From NCBI GenBank assembly GCA_027919835.1, contig JANVFP010000039.1, forward strand, positions 248,001-312,000: a DNA stretch of 64,000 nt, given 5' to 3'. The first letter of the stretch is position 1. Each line of letters begins with the position of its first letter. This DNA is from Lentinula raphanica (taxonomy: Eukaryota; Basidiomycota; Agaricomycetes; Agaricales; Omphalotaceae). The notes under the pieces were generated by a model that worked only from the letters and a program-made list of their open reading frames with translations, was not told the DNA's origin and made no database searches. This document shows, in pieces, positions 53,501 through 63,423 of this stretch. A program made the translations under genes and the position numbers.

Positions 53501-54803
53501 CCATTGTCCTCTGCTACTTGACCTGCTTCGTCTCCCCCTGGTACTGTCAGCGCCGGTATTCTCATCCTACCTCCGTCCGTGTAGCCATTCTCCATGAGTC
53601 TTCCGATGTCCCATACTGAACTTGTGTTGGCATCCTCAATGTACTCGATCCATTTGTTGAGCTTGGCCTTCTTGATTTCCACGTTGTATGCATGCCGCAT
53701 TTGTCGGTACTCCTGATGGACGGGGTGTCCCAGGTCAAACTGCTTCCGGTAGGACTTGTTTGCAAGGGTGTTGGTCCTCGCCGCATCTCCGTTAGTTGTG
53801 GATTCCACCACCGCCGCTGGTATGGGCTAGGCCTGGCTTTGGGGACTAGTTCATCCCTAGCTTTGATGAAAGTGTTGTCAAAATCTCGTAAGGCAGTGTT
53901 GAACTCATCTATATTTGTCAACTCTTTGGGTTGCGGCAGCTTCTCCAGCTCCTCCTTCATTTTCTTCTTGAATTCATCCCAATTGGTCTGAGACCAGTTC
54001 CATCGTGGACGCGCATCCGCATATGGGACCCTTACATCTAGAATAGTGTGAATCGGTAAGTGATCAGTTAGTATTGGCCGCATGGCAGGTCGGGTGGTGC
54101 AAACAACGACCTGGTCCGCCAGGTCCTCGGAACAGAAGACATTGTCCACTCGAGTATAGTTACCAGAGTTGTGAGCACATAGCGTCGGCAGGTGTTCTGG
54201 GAGAGTCATAACCATGCTGTGTCTCGCATTGAGTGCGAGTAGGTATTGGGCAGCGTCAAGGTTGCGGGCCGTAAATAGGTGGTGGTTTCGCGGCTCGTCC
54301 CACATCAGGTGATGTCGATTGAAGTCGCCCAGCCACATGTAGTGTAGGGGACCCCTCGGTCTTTGTCTCGCTGCTGCTGAACCCATCCATTCCGCTAGTA
54401 CCCGGAGTGTCTCGTCATGGTTGCAATCATTGTAAACGTTGAATATGCGGAGAGTTCCGCCAGGTGTTGTTATCTGTATTGCGGTGATGTCTGGGCTGGG
54501 CACCTCAATCTGGGTCCAATTTCCTGTAGAGATGCGGGTGTGTATCATCATGACAGATCGTGAACGTGGTCTCACCGGGTCTCCGAAGTCTTCTATATGC
54601 CTGGTTGGGTATACAACCCTCAGGTGAGGTAAAGCCCGTGTCCTTCCTTTTGAATCAATGTATGGCTCCTGTATGGCAAATATGTCAGCTTTTCCATTGT
54701 CTAATTTAAGGAAATCATGCATTGAGTTATCGGATTTATTTGTGTTCAGCTGCAAAATCCCCAACTTCTTCGGTGTGTTTTCTTCCCGGTCTTCTAATTC
54801 CAT
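50585..54803 (-). pseudogene. LINE ORF2: endonuclease, RT, RNase H, CCHC; broken
   Basis: The start ATG at 54803 overlaps the ORF1 stop (ATGGAATTAG). The endonuclease shows AIQEPY, LGDFNRHH, RVDNVFCS and TDHLPIHTIL. The reverse transcriptase shows LYMDVKGAFPSVD and AFMDDLAG (FMDD where F/YADD is usual). RNase H shows YTDGSGYKK, EGECTAMILGL, SAIMATDS and GNERADQEAK. The C-terminus has CPCCRDEVETVRHFLMECP. Frame changes occur near 53800, near 52530 and near 51390, and a MITE sits at 52045-52326. Without the MITE and one TA the frame reads through. Fungal LINE ORF2 proteins nick DNA and prime reverse transcription at the nick. Confidence 0.85.
52045..52326. mobile_element. MITE with 57-bp perfect terminal inverted repeats
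   Basis: The 282-bp element starts CATCAGGAAAAATATTC and ends with its exact complement. The arms 52045-52101 and 52270-52326 are perfect inverted repeats. It is flanked by TA on both sides (52043-52044, 52327-52328), the signature of Tc1/mariner-type insertion. The interior (about 52158-52215) has short tandem repeats of TGCTTTCTGG type and no open frame of note. Confidence 0.9.
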
Positions 54804-56896
54804 CCTTGACCTTCGAGCGTCGATTGACCACTGTTGTTGTTCATATGCGGCATTGGGTCGTTGCCCCACCGCTGCGGTGTTTGTGGAGTCAACGTGAGCA
54901 TCGGGGCTTGACTGCTTTGAGAGGACGTCGGCGGCTGTAGAAACTGTGGTGGTTGCTGCGACATCGGTGGCGGTGGCAAATATTGAGGAATGGGCATCAT
55001 GCCCGGATACGGTGACATCGGGAACGAGCCGGGGAAGCCTTGTGTTGGATATGGCCCCATGTTGTGGCTTGGGTTTGGCATCGGTTGCGAGCTGGGGGGT
55101 TGTCTCGCTGTGGGTGGTCTTGACCTGGACGAAAACTGGTATCGGTCCAGGGTTGTCTGCCTCGTCCTTTCCTTTGTCTGCGCTCTTCTAGGTCCTCGGC
55201 TTCTGCCCCTTCCGTCACTCGATGGGTTCGGGGTCGGGCCTCGCGTGGATGGTCGCTGTGAGGCAACACCACCTCCACCAGTTGGTCTTCCCCCTGCCGG
55301 CTGTCTGGTTCCTCTTCCCCGTCCCACTGTCGTCCAGTTGTCATACTCTGCTCGAACATCCTCTCTCCATCCTTGGTCAAAATCTTCCCTGACCGAACCG
55401 TCGATCCTTCGCCACGTATTTGGGTCCTTGGTAACGAACAAGGTGTACGCTCGTTCAGGCTCCCACTGTGCCCGCTCCTTCAGTTTCCTGTGGAATTCCG
55501 GGCAATCCCTACTTGCTGCCCCGTGCCCAGCCTTCTTGCAGTTCGCACAGAAGAGTTGGGACTCCACTACCTCGCAGGTACTGGTTCGGTGTCTGCCGGC
55601 ACACCTCGCACAGGTGTCGTGTTCCGCTTTGCAGAGTTCCGCGATGTGACCGAATGTGTTGCACTTGACGCAACGCTTGGGGTCCGGGTTGTTCTTCCGC
55701 GCCCGCAGTACCTTGCCTTGTACCACTACTCGACCTGTCAGCATTTCGTTAGCATCCTCTCTTGTGTCAATAGAGAAAATAGCATGGGCATATCTCTGCC
55801 CCAGCTTCCGCTTCTCGATCTGCTTGATCCAGCGAATTTCCTTGATCGCTCCTGGGCGTACTCCGCTTGCTGCCTCTATTCTGCGTTGTTCAATAGGACT
55901 GTTAATCGGTGTCTCTACCGGAAGTGCTTCAACAACGATCTCTGCATAATTGGGCCGCAACTTAGCTGTAGATCCCCAGGCTTCGCCAAACTTCTCCATA
56001 CGTCCATCTTGCTTCATCCACTTCACTTCCTCTACGTTCCTCATCAACAGAAAGGCACCATTGCCTTGTATCTTCGTCGCAGCTAAAACCTCCAGGTCTC
56101 CTTCGGCCTTCCCCTCCTCCTGCAGCACCTTGCCCAGGGCAAGATTTGCCTTGGCTACTAGCTCCTTCTCCGTTAACTGCCAGTCTGACTGCGAGTCGGA
56201 CTTGATAACGATGCGTCGGTCCTTCATTTCTGCCTCCCGAACAGCCGGATTGTGAATGGTTCGACGAATGGGATGGGGGTTTGGGTTTGGGTTTGCACGT
56301 GCTGCATGTGCATATGACACTCGGCCACCATCCAGTTGTAACTCTCCTTCCTCCGTTTCTCCAAAGTTACGCGCCGATATTGAGTTGCCTGCAGTTGTGA
56401 TTTTCGTGGACACTTCATCCATCCTCGCTGAGAGCTCCTCCAGCTTCTTCCACGCCTCTTGCGCCTCTCTGTCGATACCCTCAACTTTCGCACCCACCCG
56501 GTTCATAGTGGTGGTGAGGTCTTCCTCCATCTTTTCCATCATCCTGTATCTCCACTCTTCCGTTGTGTCCTTCCACGACCACTCCTGTAGTATCTTCCCT
56601 ATGAGGGCTATCTTGTCCAGGACCTCAGCCAGTGTCGTCCTCGTTTTCGCGGAATCTTTCGCTGCTGCTGCCAGCTGGACTAGTCGTACCGGGAGCACCA
56701 CATTGCAGCTCTCCCCGCGCTTCATAAGCTTCCAAGAGACAGCTTTGTCAATCAGGCCCTGGAACTCTTCTGATTCTCCTTCCGTAGGTGAAGGGCTCGT
56801 CGCTCCAGCTCCCGAGGCGGCCCTTGAAGAGAAGCTGAGCTTTGTTTGAGTCGGCGGGTTGTCTTTTGTCACGTTGGGTGTACCTCTCGTTGACAT
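54794..56896 (-). CDS. LINE ORF1, Gag-like RNA-binding protein with three zinc knuckles
   Basis: A 700-aa intact frame. The N-terminal third is helical and likely coiled-coil (MEKMEEDLTTTMNRVGAKV, then REAQEAWKKLEELSARM). Near residues 408-465 are three zinc knuckles: CVKCNTFGHIAELC, CARCAGRHRTSTC and CANCKKAGHGAASRDC. The C-terminus is rich in Arg, Gly, Pro and Gln. Such ORF1 proteins bind the element RNA and form the ribonucleoprotein. The stop TAG at 54796-54794 overlaps the ORF2 start, so ORF2 may be translated by reinitiation. Confidence 0.88.
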   Translation of the reverse strand: MSTRGTPNVTKDNPPTQTKLSFSSRAASGAGATSPSPTEGESEEFQGLIDKAVSWKLMKRGESCNVVLPVRLVQLAAAAKDSAKTRTTLAEVLDKIALIGKILQEWSWKDTTEEWRYRMMEKMEEDLTTTMNRVGAKVEGIDREAQEAWKKLEELSARMDEVSTKITTAGNSISARNFGETEEGELQLDGGRVSYAHAARANPNPNPHPIRRTIHNPAVREAEMKDRRIVIKSDSQSDWQLTEKELVAKANLALGKVLQEEGKAEGDLEVLAATKIQGNGAFLLMRNVEEVKWMKQDGRMEKFGEAWGSTAKLRPNYAEIVVEALPVETPINSPIEQRRIEAASGVRPGAIKEIRWIKQIEKRKLGQRYAHAIFSIDTREDANEMLTGRVVVQGKVLRARKNNPDPKRCVKCNTFGHIAELCKAEHDTCARCAGRHRTSTCEVVESQLFCANCKKAGHGAASRDCPEFHRKLKERAQWEPERAYTLFVTKDPNTWRRIDGSVREDFDQGWREDVRAEYDNWTTVGRGRGTRQPAGGRPTGGGGVASQRPSTRGPTPNPSSDGRGRSRGPRRAQTKERTRQTTLDRYQFSSRSRPPTARQPPSSQPMPNPSHNMGPYPTQGFPGSFPMSPYPGMMPIPQYLPPPPMSQQPPQFLQPPTSSQSSQAPMLTLTPQTPQRWGNDPMPHMNNNSGQSTLEGQGWN

Positions 56897-57320
56897 GTTG
56901 TATACGCGATTTCTAGCTCTTCGCGGGTATGTGTATGAGAGTAATAAGAAGTGTTTTGGCTACTTAATCTGAGCTACTACGCCTACCAATGCCCTATTCA
57001 CCACAGTATTTATCGTGGGAATATTCGTAGGAGGTGGCGGTACTAGATCAAGAGCGGTCAGGATGGTACTTACTCAAGCACACCAGAGTACAGAGAACAG
57101 AGCAGGTATTCAACTTATGCATGGTAGGCCTGGATGAACGAACACACAAGAAGTGACCATTGTCAGGACTCAGCGCTCACCCGACATGAGAGAATCAGTT
57201 GACGAATTCTCTCATCAAGATGATATGTAAGTGATCGGGTGAAAATGCCCAAGGCGAATGTAATGTGAACTTTTGAGGATCGACGAATGTCAAGGAGTGG
57301 GTAGTCGAGCGTTTTTTTTT

Positions 57321-57335
57321 CCTTGACCAGCAAGG
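57321..57335. promoter_or_regulatory. Shared upstream palindrome, site 4
   Basis: CCTTGACCAGCAAGG 198 bp before the relic ATG at 57122, the same spacing as in the first tandem unit. Confidence 0.45.
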
Positions 57336-57737
57336 GAAGATGGATCATGAAAGTTCAGGTGAAGGAAGAGACGTTGCCATCGAGAGTGTCTTTGTCAGAA
57401 AAATAGTGCATCAACACATGATCCTAATCTGGCCAACAGTCCCAACGGTCGAGTCAGTGCGAACGGGCTAGGTCATAGGCAACGTCCGGCACTAGGGGTT
57501 TTAGTAGAGGAAAAGTTGGGGATTGTTTCATTCAACTCAGAGCTTTGAACTCTTTGTTTTTTCTTTCACTAAAATCACGCAATGAATGATTGTCTTATCA
57601 TGGAGATTGAAGTAGTTGAGACCACTACACCCACCAAGGAACTGAACATATAACGAGACTACCATGCATCCGATTACAAATTCTAGTGGGAAAACTTGGG
57701 TGATCTACTGTTTGGAGGACTCGTTTCTCACATTCTT

Positions 57738-58613
57738 TCAACTGCCAATGACATGATCCTTCAACGCGCTCAATGACTTCCACCATCCATGCTGCTCATC
57801 CACAACCTTTCCCGCCTCAGGCTTTCCCATCACTGTTTCTACTACCTTGCCCACCGCAAAAGGCTTGGACTTGGGTTCAGGTTCCGAAAACGCAATAATG
57901 CTATGATCCCCAAGGCTGGCATATAGCTAAAGTGAGTTTGTTCCAAGGCAGCGCCATGTACAAGTTACAACAAGAAAAACGGGTGAAGATGGTGAGTATC
58001 AAGATGTATTTAATCAAACCTTACGCACCGGTCCAATACGAGGCACATCAGGACATTTTCCTCGCGACTTCAACCCATCGCACTTCTTCAGTTCCATTTT
58101 CATACTCCCCGTCACACGGTCCACAGGTTTGGTCGGGAAGTTTGGGTCAACAAAGATCGTGAGATATGCATCACCCCAAATTCCTATGTTACTGACAGTG
58201 TCACTGGGTTGAGAGGAAAACGTGATATGGTACTGAAACTCCCATAGTCCGAGTTCTTCAAAATAATAGTCAAAGAAATGAGGAGCAGGATCAGTTCCTT
58301 TGTTGTCCAAAACATAGTCGAAATGGATATGAGCAACTGTATACCCTAGGGCGGTGTGAAAGTGATCGAACCCCGCTAGGATATAGTTATAGAGCAGTTC
58401 ATTGATTCCTTTGACTGGGTGATGAGAAAGGACCCGGAGGACCGCAGCACCAGGGGGTTGAAAGGAATAGTGGATAGACAGTGATGGTCCTGGCGCGGCT
58501 GAGCTGATTGGTATTACGACGTCCGGTGTAGGCAAAGGGCTGCCACAAGCTGTGTGGAGAATGGCGCTCAAACACACAAGAGCATAGAGAACAGACTTTG
58601 TGTTTAAACGCAT
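57738..58613 (-). CDS. Small secreted protein, two exons (SSP-7)
   Basis: Exon 1 is 58613-58029, the intron 58028-57927 (donor GTGCGT, acceptor CACTTTAG, 102 nt) and exon 2 is 57926-57738, giving 257 aa. The start MRLNTKSVLYALVCLSAILH is a signal peptide followed by TACGSPLP at the likely cleavage site. The body matches SSP-1 through GINELLYNYILAGFDHFHT and IHFDYVLDNKGTDP. Exon 2 encodes a lysine-rich tail with AGKVVDEQHGWWKSL, matching the SSP-1 tail in frame, which supports the gene model and shows both copies are under constraint. A 5' untranslated intron is at 58724-58646. Function unknown; no domain was recognised. Secretion is inferred only. Confidence 0.8.
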
Positions 58614-58785
58614 ATCGCGAGGCTAGTGAGCACAGATGATGACGACTACGAAGGGAAAAAATGAACATCGGTCAGCACCGACCCGACAAGAACAAAGTCA
58701 CTGGCAATTGTTGGATCCTCTTACCAAGTTGATTGTGGTGGAGTGAGAGATATAGCTTGAAGAGTCAGCAATCGAGCTTTCTGTT

Positions 58786-58800
58786 CCTTGACCAGCAAGG
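58786..58800. promoter_or_regulatory. Shared upstream palindrome, site 5
   Basis: CCTTGACCAGCAAGG 173 bp before the ATG of the intact SSP gene at 58613. Confidence 0.5.
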
Positions 58801-59199
58801 AAAGACGTAGAAGTTGGGTGAAAGCAGGGTGAAGGGGCGTCGCGAAAGAGCGAGCCATTTTTATTTGTGATGTTCTGAATTACTGGCCCAAATACTCCGA
58901 AATACCACTGCATTGATGATGATCTCAATTCTCAATCGATGACAATCACAACTTCTTCCCTGACCGACTGTTCCAATCTCCCAACCAATATTGCTTCATA
59001 TCTGTTATCGTTCACTAGCTTTAAGCTTTGAGCTGCTCCGAGACCTTTGGCATGTTCAACTCTTTCACATCTTCAGGAATCAGTTTCCTTCCCATTTTTT
59101 GTCTTCTTGAATGGCCAGAACAGAGTAAAGTTGTAAGCCCGTCAATCGAAATCGACCGACGGATGACAATGGTCATGGAATTCCATCGGCCACATATAC

Positions 59200-60480
59200 T
59201 TCTTGAGAGGGCTCTGTATCAGAAATTCTGATGGGGTGCTTGAGAGAACAGTGGAGGCGGCACGGATGGAAATGGACTGGGTGGAGGTAGAAATACATCG
59301 GGCAGTGCAGCTGCCTGCACCGCCAGTGGCGCGAGGACAGGAACGAAAAAATATTCCGTTACACGTATTCATTCTGGACGAGCAAAGGGATTACGAGTTG
59401 GATAGCGTAGAGCGCGTTGAGCTAGGAAGAATTGAGGAAAAGAGTCCGAATAGGTCCGAATACGGAAGAGAGCGAGAGAGAGCGGAGGTGGTTATGTAAG
59501 CATTCGATTGCTGATTCGTCTTCCTGCCCAAAGCCTCCCAAAGCCAGCACCGTCGAATGCCCAATAACTTCCCTCCATGATCACCATCGTCCTTGATTTT
59601 CTCATTCTATCCTATCCCTCAAGGAATGCCGTTGCGCAAATCCTCCGATTCTTCAAACTCTTCTGAATCAGCCCGGTAACCTCTGTTCTTTCCTGGAGCG
59701 TCCACCACCGCTGCATATCCACATCCCAAATCGTTGGATGGAAGAGCGTGCGTGCAACGAAAACGTACACCACATAGCAACATCGTTACAATGCAAATGT
59801 CAGTGCACTAGAAACACACGGACGAAGAGGCTTCAAATTATCCTCCTCCATCTTTTCGATGTTGTCCTCCGAACTCTCCACTTCATCATTCAACTTCACA
59901 TGAGAAGGAACAGGAGCAGTATCGTCCGCATCGTCGCTGACGAAGGACAAAATGACGAAGAAGAACCAGACAAAGTTTCTGGATTTGGAGTGGGATTTTC
60001 AAAGGTGATCTGGTAGATGTGGTGGAACATTCAGAGAGAAAGGTGTTGGAGGGTTTGGTAGATTCGTTCCAGGCTTCCTAATTCCAGACTGTTTTCCATC
60101 TCACCACACACACCTTCTCCAAGTTCCGTCAGATCGAAAGCATACTAAATCTATCCAATGAAGGCGCTGAAAGTGCAAGTTACTGCCTTCATTTTTGTTC
60201 TCATTTCCTCGTTACAGTAAATTCTAGCGCTCCACCGTTTACTTACTTTACTTTACTCTGATCTGCTTGATCCCGTAAAACTCTGTGCTACATACTCATG
60301 TTTCTGGAATATACTTCCTCTTTGTTCTCTGTTCTCTGTCCCCTTTTTTGGAATTTCTGGGTCTGACGACGGCGAGCCTCGCGAGATGATCACACACTCA
60401 AACTCATCGCATCTCTCATTGTCTACAAGATTCTTGGACTCGAGAGTGGATATCTCTCATGGCCTTTCTGAGCAATAGGT
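59200..60480 (+). pseudogene. Decayed RasGEF fragment, copy b
   Basis: On the plus strand, 59360-59520 matches the end of RasGEF exon 6 and 59545-59600 matches the start of exon 7, with a short intron kept. Scattered similarity to RasGEF 3' untranslated sequence continues to about 60480 (for example near 60280-60320 against 39100-39170 reversed). No complete domain remains. This is the mirror partner of copy a. Confidence 0.55.
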
Positions 60481-60944
60481 TGGTTGATCAGTCCAGTCAC
60501 CAATTAACACGCCGTCCACCGCCGTCTTTCCTACGTTCTGTTGCTTCCGAGTTCGCACAAAGTCTTACGCAGAAACACAAACACATAGACAGACAGATCA
60601 GAATGATATTTCGCCAGCCTTTTGTCATAGGAATTTGACATAAGGATACACAGTCTGCCAGTGAACCGAAATATTATCCTCTGAGTTCTTTCCCCTCTCT
60701 CTCCACGCTCTCCACGCGCTCCCTCTTTCCCTCTCCTCCCTCAAACTATGATGACATTCCAGCATCGTGCGGGACCATCACTGTGCCGCTGGCCCTGCAC
60801 TTTACACAACCTTTCCTACCGCATTCTTTCCAGAGTTGCGCTCGGGTTTGGAAAAACGAAGCTTAGTACCGGGATATGTCTATGTTGGTAAGGAGTAGGA
60901 AAAAAAGGATTGAAATTCGAATGATGTTCGATTTCGGGAATCAG
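60481..60944. other. No gene seen
   Basis: No supported coding sequence or repeat was recognised here, apart from a pyrimidine-rich stretch near 60690-60740. Confidence 0.5.
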
Positions 60945-61634
60945 CTAAATGAGCCTTGATATAATCCAACATTCACGCACCGGTCCAATGAACACTTGGT
61001 CCAGAACATCCGCAAACGACGGTCTTTTGTCCGTGTTCTTTTCGTACTCGTGGGCACGAATCCAGATACTCCCTGTTGATCGATCCAAAGGCTCCTCTAG
61101 GTTTTTAGGATCAACCCAGATATGGAGTTCAGCTTCACCCCTAAATTGTTCGAACTTGGGGTTAGTATCGCTAGTATCGCCAGACGAGATAGAGAACGTG
61201 ATCCGGTATCGCAGATCCAACTGTCCATTCCAGAGCGGCTTCGTGTACTCGGGTACAACATGATCCTTTCCGTCCAACGTTTTGCCCATAACATAGTCGA
61301 TCTTATGTTGAGCGTATTCGGGTCCGAAATAGGATCGAAGATGGGCTGAGGTTTCGTAGTATTCGAGGCCTGATACGGCGTAGTTGTAGGGCAGATCCTT
61401 GTTGACTTCGACTGCCTCGTGCGGAACAGACGCTGACTCTGGGTGCTTCGCGTCGTTGGGGGGCGGGAAGTCAATGCTGACGGTCAGTGTTTGGGGCGTA
61501 GCTGATGTGCCCGAGCCCGAGCTTTGCGTGAGCTTGCTCGACCCAGAGGGCGGAGCAGGCCGACCACAAGCTGTGTGGATGATGGGACCCAAGCACAGAA
61601 GAGTACAGAGAACAGAGCTGGTGTTCAAACGCAT
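60945..61634 (-). CDS. Small secreted protein paralog (SSP-3), C-terminal end unsure
   Basis: The family start MRLNTSSVLCTLLCLGPIIH at 61634 is a likely signal peptide ending near TACGRPAPP. The body has DLPYNYAVSGLEYYETSAHL, DYVMGKTLDGKDHV and LHIWVDPKNLEEPLDRSTGS, which align with SSP-1 and SSP-7. Reading on, the frame ends at 60945 after FIGPVREC. The donor GTGCGT at 60980 is kept, but the nearest acceptor (CATTTAG, 60945) leaves only a 36-nt intron, short for fungi. Past it the frame is open for about 43 codons without similarity to the other tails. The gene is either a readthrough variant or has lost its tail exon. It has its own 5' untranslated intron. Confidence 0.6.
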   Translation of the reverse strand: MRLNTSSVLCTLLCLGPIIHTACGRPAPPSGSSKLTQSSGSGTSATPQTLTVSIDFPPPNDAKHPESASVPHEAVEVNKDLPYNYAVSGLEYYETSAHLRSYFGPEYAQHKIDYVMGKTLDGKDHVVPEYTKPLWNGQLDLRYRITFSISSGDTSDTNPKFEQFRGEAELHIWVDPKNLEEPLDRSTGSIWIRAHEYEKNTDKRPSFADVLDQVFIGPVRECWIISRLI

Positions 61635-62149
61635 ATCGAGAAGATACGGCAGATGATAGCTTTGAATGAACACAGAAAAAGAAGTGACCGTGATAGTCAG
61701 CGCCCACACGACAGAAAAAAAATCAGTTGTGGAATTCTCTCACCAAGATGATAGTGATTGAGTGGAATGTACGACGTGAACGTAACGTGAATTTTTTTGA
61801 GGATGGACAAGTGCCAAAGATTGGGTAGCTGAGCGTCCTTTTGAGTCCTTGACCAGCAAGGGGAGATGGTAGTTCGGGTGAAGGAGGAGACATTGAAATC
61901 GAGCGTGTCTTTATCGAAGAAATTTTAATAGCGCGTTGACCCTAACCTAGCCGATGCTCCTAAAGGTTGAATCAGTACGATGTCGGATGGAGTGCAGGCT
62001 ATACGGGCTAGGCTTTCACATAGGCAACGTCCGGCCCTGGGTGGTGATACATACACAAAGGAAAGTTTCGTGATCGTTTCGTAACTCGAGCTCAAAGGAG
62101 CATTAGGGAGCATTGGACTCTATGTTTTTTCTATCACTGACGAGTTCAG
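61635..62149. promoter_or_regulatory. SSP-3 upstream region
   Basis: Contains the 5' untranslated intron and the shared palindrome CCTTGACCAGCAAGG at 61847-61861. The part 61950-62110 resembles the promoter sequence at 57480-57560 and 49960-50040. No gene was seen. Confidence 0.5.
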
Positions 62150-63093
62150 CCACCAATTCTAGCGGGAAGACTGAGGCATGAGATATACACTGTTCCGAGC
62201 CATTTCTCTCGTAGCCCTAGTGAACAACGTCCATGGACCGTTCCTAGACACTCTATCTTCTTCATTCTTTCCTTACCTCCCACTTTCCCTTGGATTTCCC
62301 GATTCACCATCACGCTCGCGAAGGTCATGACGAGCATTCCCATTATTTACTTCCACAACCCTTCCTACCTCTGAGTAACGCCGGGGATTGGGGTTGGAGA
62401 ACTGAAGGCTTGATTGCTAGAAAAAATGTTCAAAAACAAATATTGTAAGTAGAGTGAATCAATCAATACAAACAAATCTGACGCACCGGTCCAATTTCGA
62501 CATTTATCGCCGGATATCCCGTCCTTTGCAGATGAAGAGACATTTTTGTACGCGACCGGTTCGCCGTGGTCGCATGGCGGGATGTATGGAACCGAATTGT
62601 GAGGCTCCCTTGGCCCTCATATTGGATGGGGTAAGTTATGAAGTCGAAGGTGTAAATCAGCTCTTGTATATCATTACGATATACCGTCCTGGACATAGGA
62701 TTGATGAATCCTCCTGCGTTGTGAAAGACGACACTGATATGATCATATCGGAGCTGGGATGCACAGTATTCCAAGCCTGATTTGATATAGTTTTTCAGAA
62801 AAGGGGTCATACCCTCGACTGGCCGTACTGTTGTACCCGAGGTTAGTCGAACAATGAAGACGATGGACAATTGAGGTCCTGTGGGCAGTTGAGGTTGGTT
62901 GGGCGGCTGAGGACGAGTTCAGGATCAAGTGGAAGTCAGAGCTCGCTTCGGAATTACTGACTGATTCTGTGTCTGACGTGTCTCGGCTTGGAGTGGTGGC
63001 ACTTGGAGTCAGAGGACTGCCACAAACTGTGCGGAAGACGATGCTCGAACACAAAAAAACATGGAGAACTGAGCTAATATTCAGGCGGGGCAA
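62150..63093 (-). pseudogene. SSP relic (SSP-4)
   Basis: The family N-terminus survives as LNISSVLHVFLCSSIVFRTVCGSPL, but the ATG is lost (the codon is now CCC). A frame change near 62880 separates it from the rest of exon 1, which keeps the SGLEYCASQLRYDH segment and ends IGPVR at the usual donor GTGCGT. A decayed tail exon is recognisable at about 62150-62390. Confidence 0.65.
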
Positions 63094-63423
63094 CCAGAGT
63101 GGCTAGATGTCTTTGACTTTGGTCTCACCCGGATTTGAGGGTGGATGCCGGTGTATATTCAAAGGGAATTAGCGCAGGGGAAGGCGGTCATTCCGTGTTC
63201 GATTGAGAAAGAGAGACACATGTGTTGACGACGTATACTGCTATTACCATCACGAAATGAACATAACACGTATTGAACGCCGGTCGATGAACCCTTCAAA
63301 TCGAATCGTGTTAGTTCCACTGGAAACACACGAAGAAAAAGACGGAAAACATTACCATATCGTGCTGTTCCCTTCTTCCATCCTCATCTCTTCACTTGAA
63401 TCCATCGCGGCCGATCATTGTTC

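Larger units (their letters stand above)
50331..57059 (-). mobile_element. Non-LTR retrotransposon (LINE with RNase H), about 6.7 kb
   Basis: The element lies on the minus strand, with a poly-A end visible as T(20) at 50330-50349 on the plus strand. The 12-bp target duplication AGGATGGTACTT occurs at 50319-50330 and 57060-57071. ORF1 (56896-54794) has three zinc knuckles. ORF2 (54803-50585) has apurinic endonuclease, reverse transcriptase, RNase H and a C-terminal CCHC. This two-ORF plan with RNase H fits fungal Tad1-like or I-like LINEs. The copy seems full length but is inactive because ORF2 is frameshifted and carries a MITE. Confidence 0.88.
50149..57122 (-). pseudogene. SSP relic split by the LINE (SSP-6)
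   Basis: The relic start (ATG at 57122, MHKLNTCSVLC) continues to 57060, is interrupted by the LINE (57059-50331), and goes on from 50330 to about 50149. It parallels the relic at 49255-49602. The family was already broken in both units, so the LINE did not kill it. Confidence 0.65.
49373..57662. repeat. Tandem duplication of SSP-relic segment, second unit split by LINE
   Basis: Unit 1 is about 49373-50147. Unit 2 starts at 50148, runs to 50330 and resumes at 57060-57662. Both units begin near CTGCCAATNATCATGATTCATG and end near AACATATAACGAGACTAC. Removing the LINE and one copy of its target duplication restores a second unit of about the same length (roughly 775 bp). Confidence 0.8.
57660..59640. 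repeat. Inverted segmental duplication, arm 2
   Basis: Mirror copy of 1-1943. It contains the SSP gene at 57738-58613, its promoter and the RasGEF fragment b. Confidence 0.75.
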
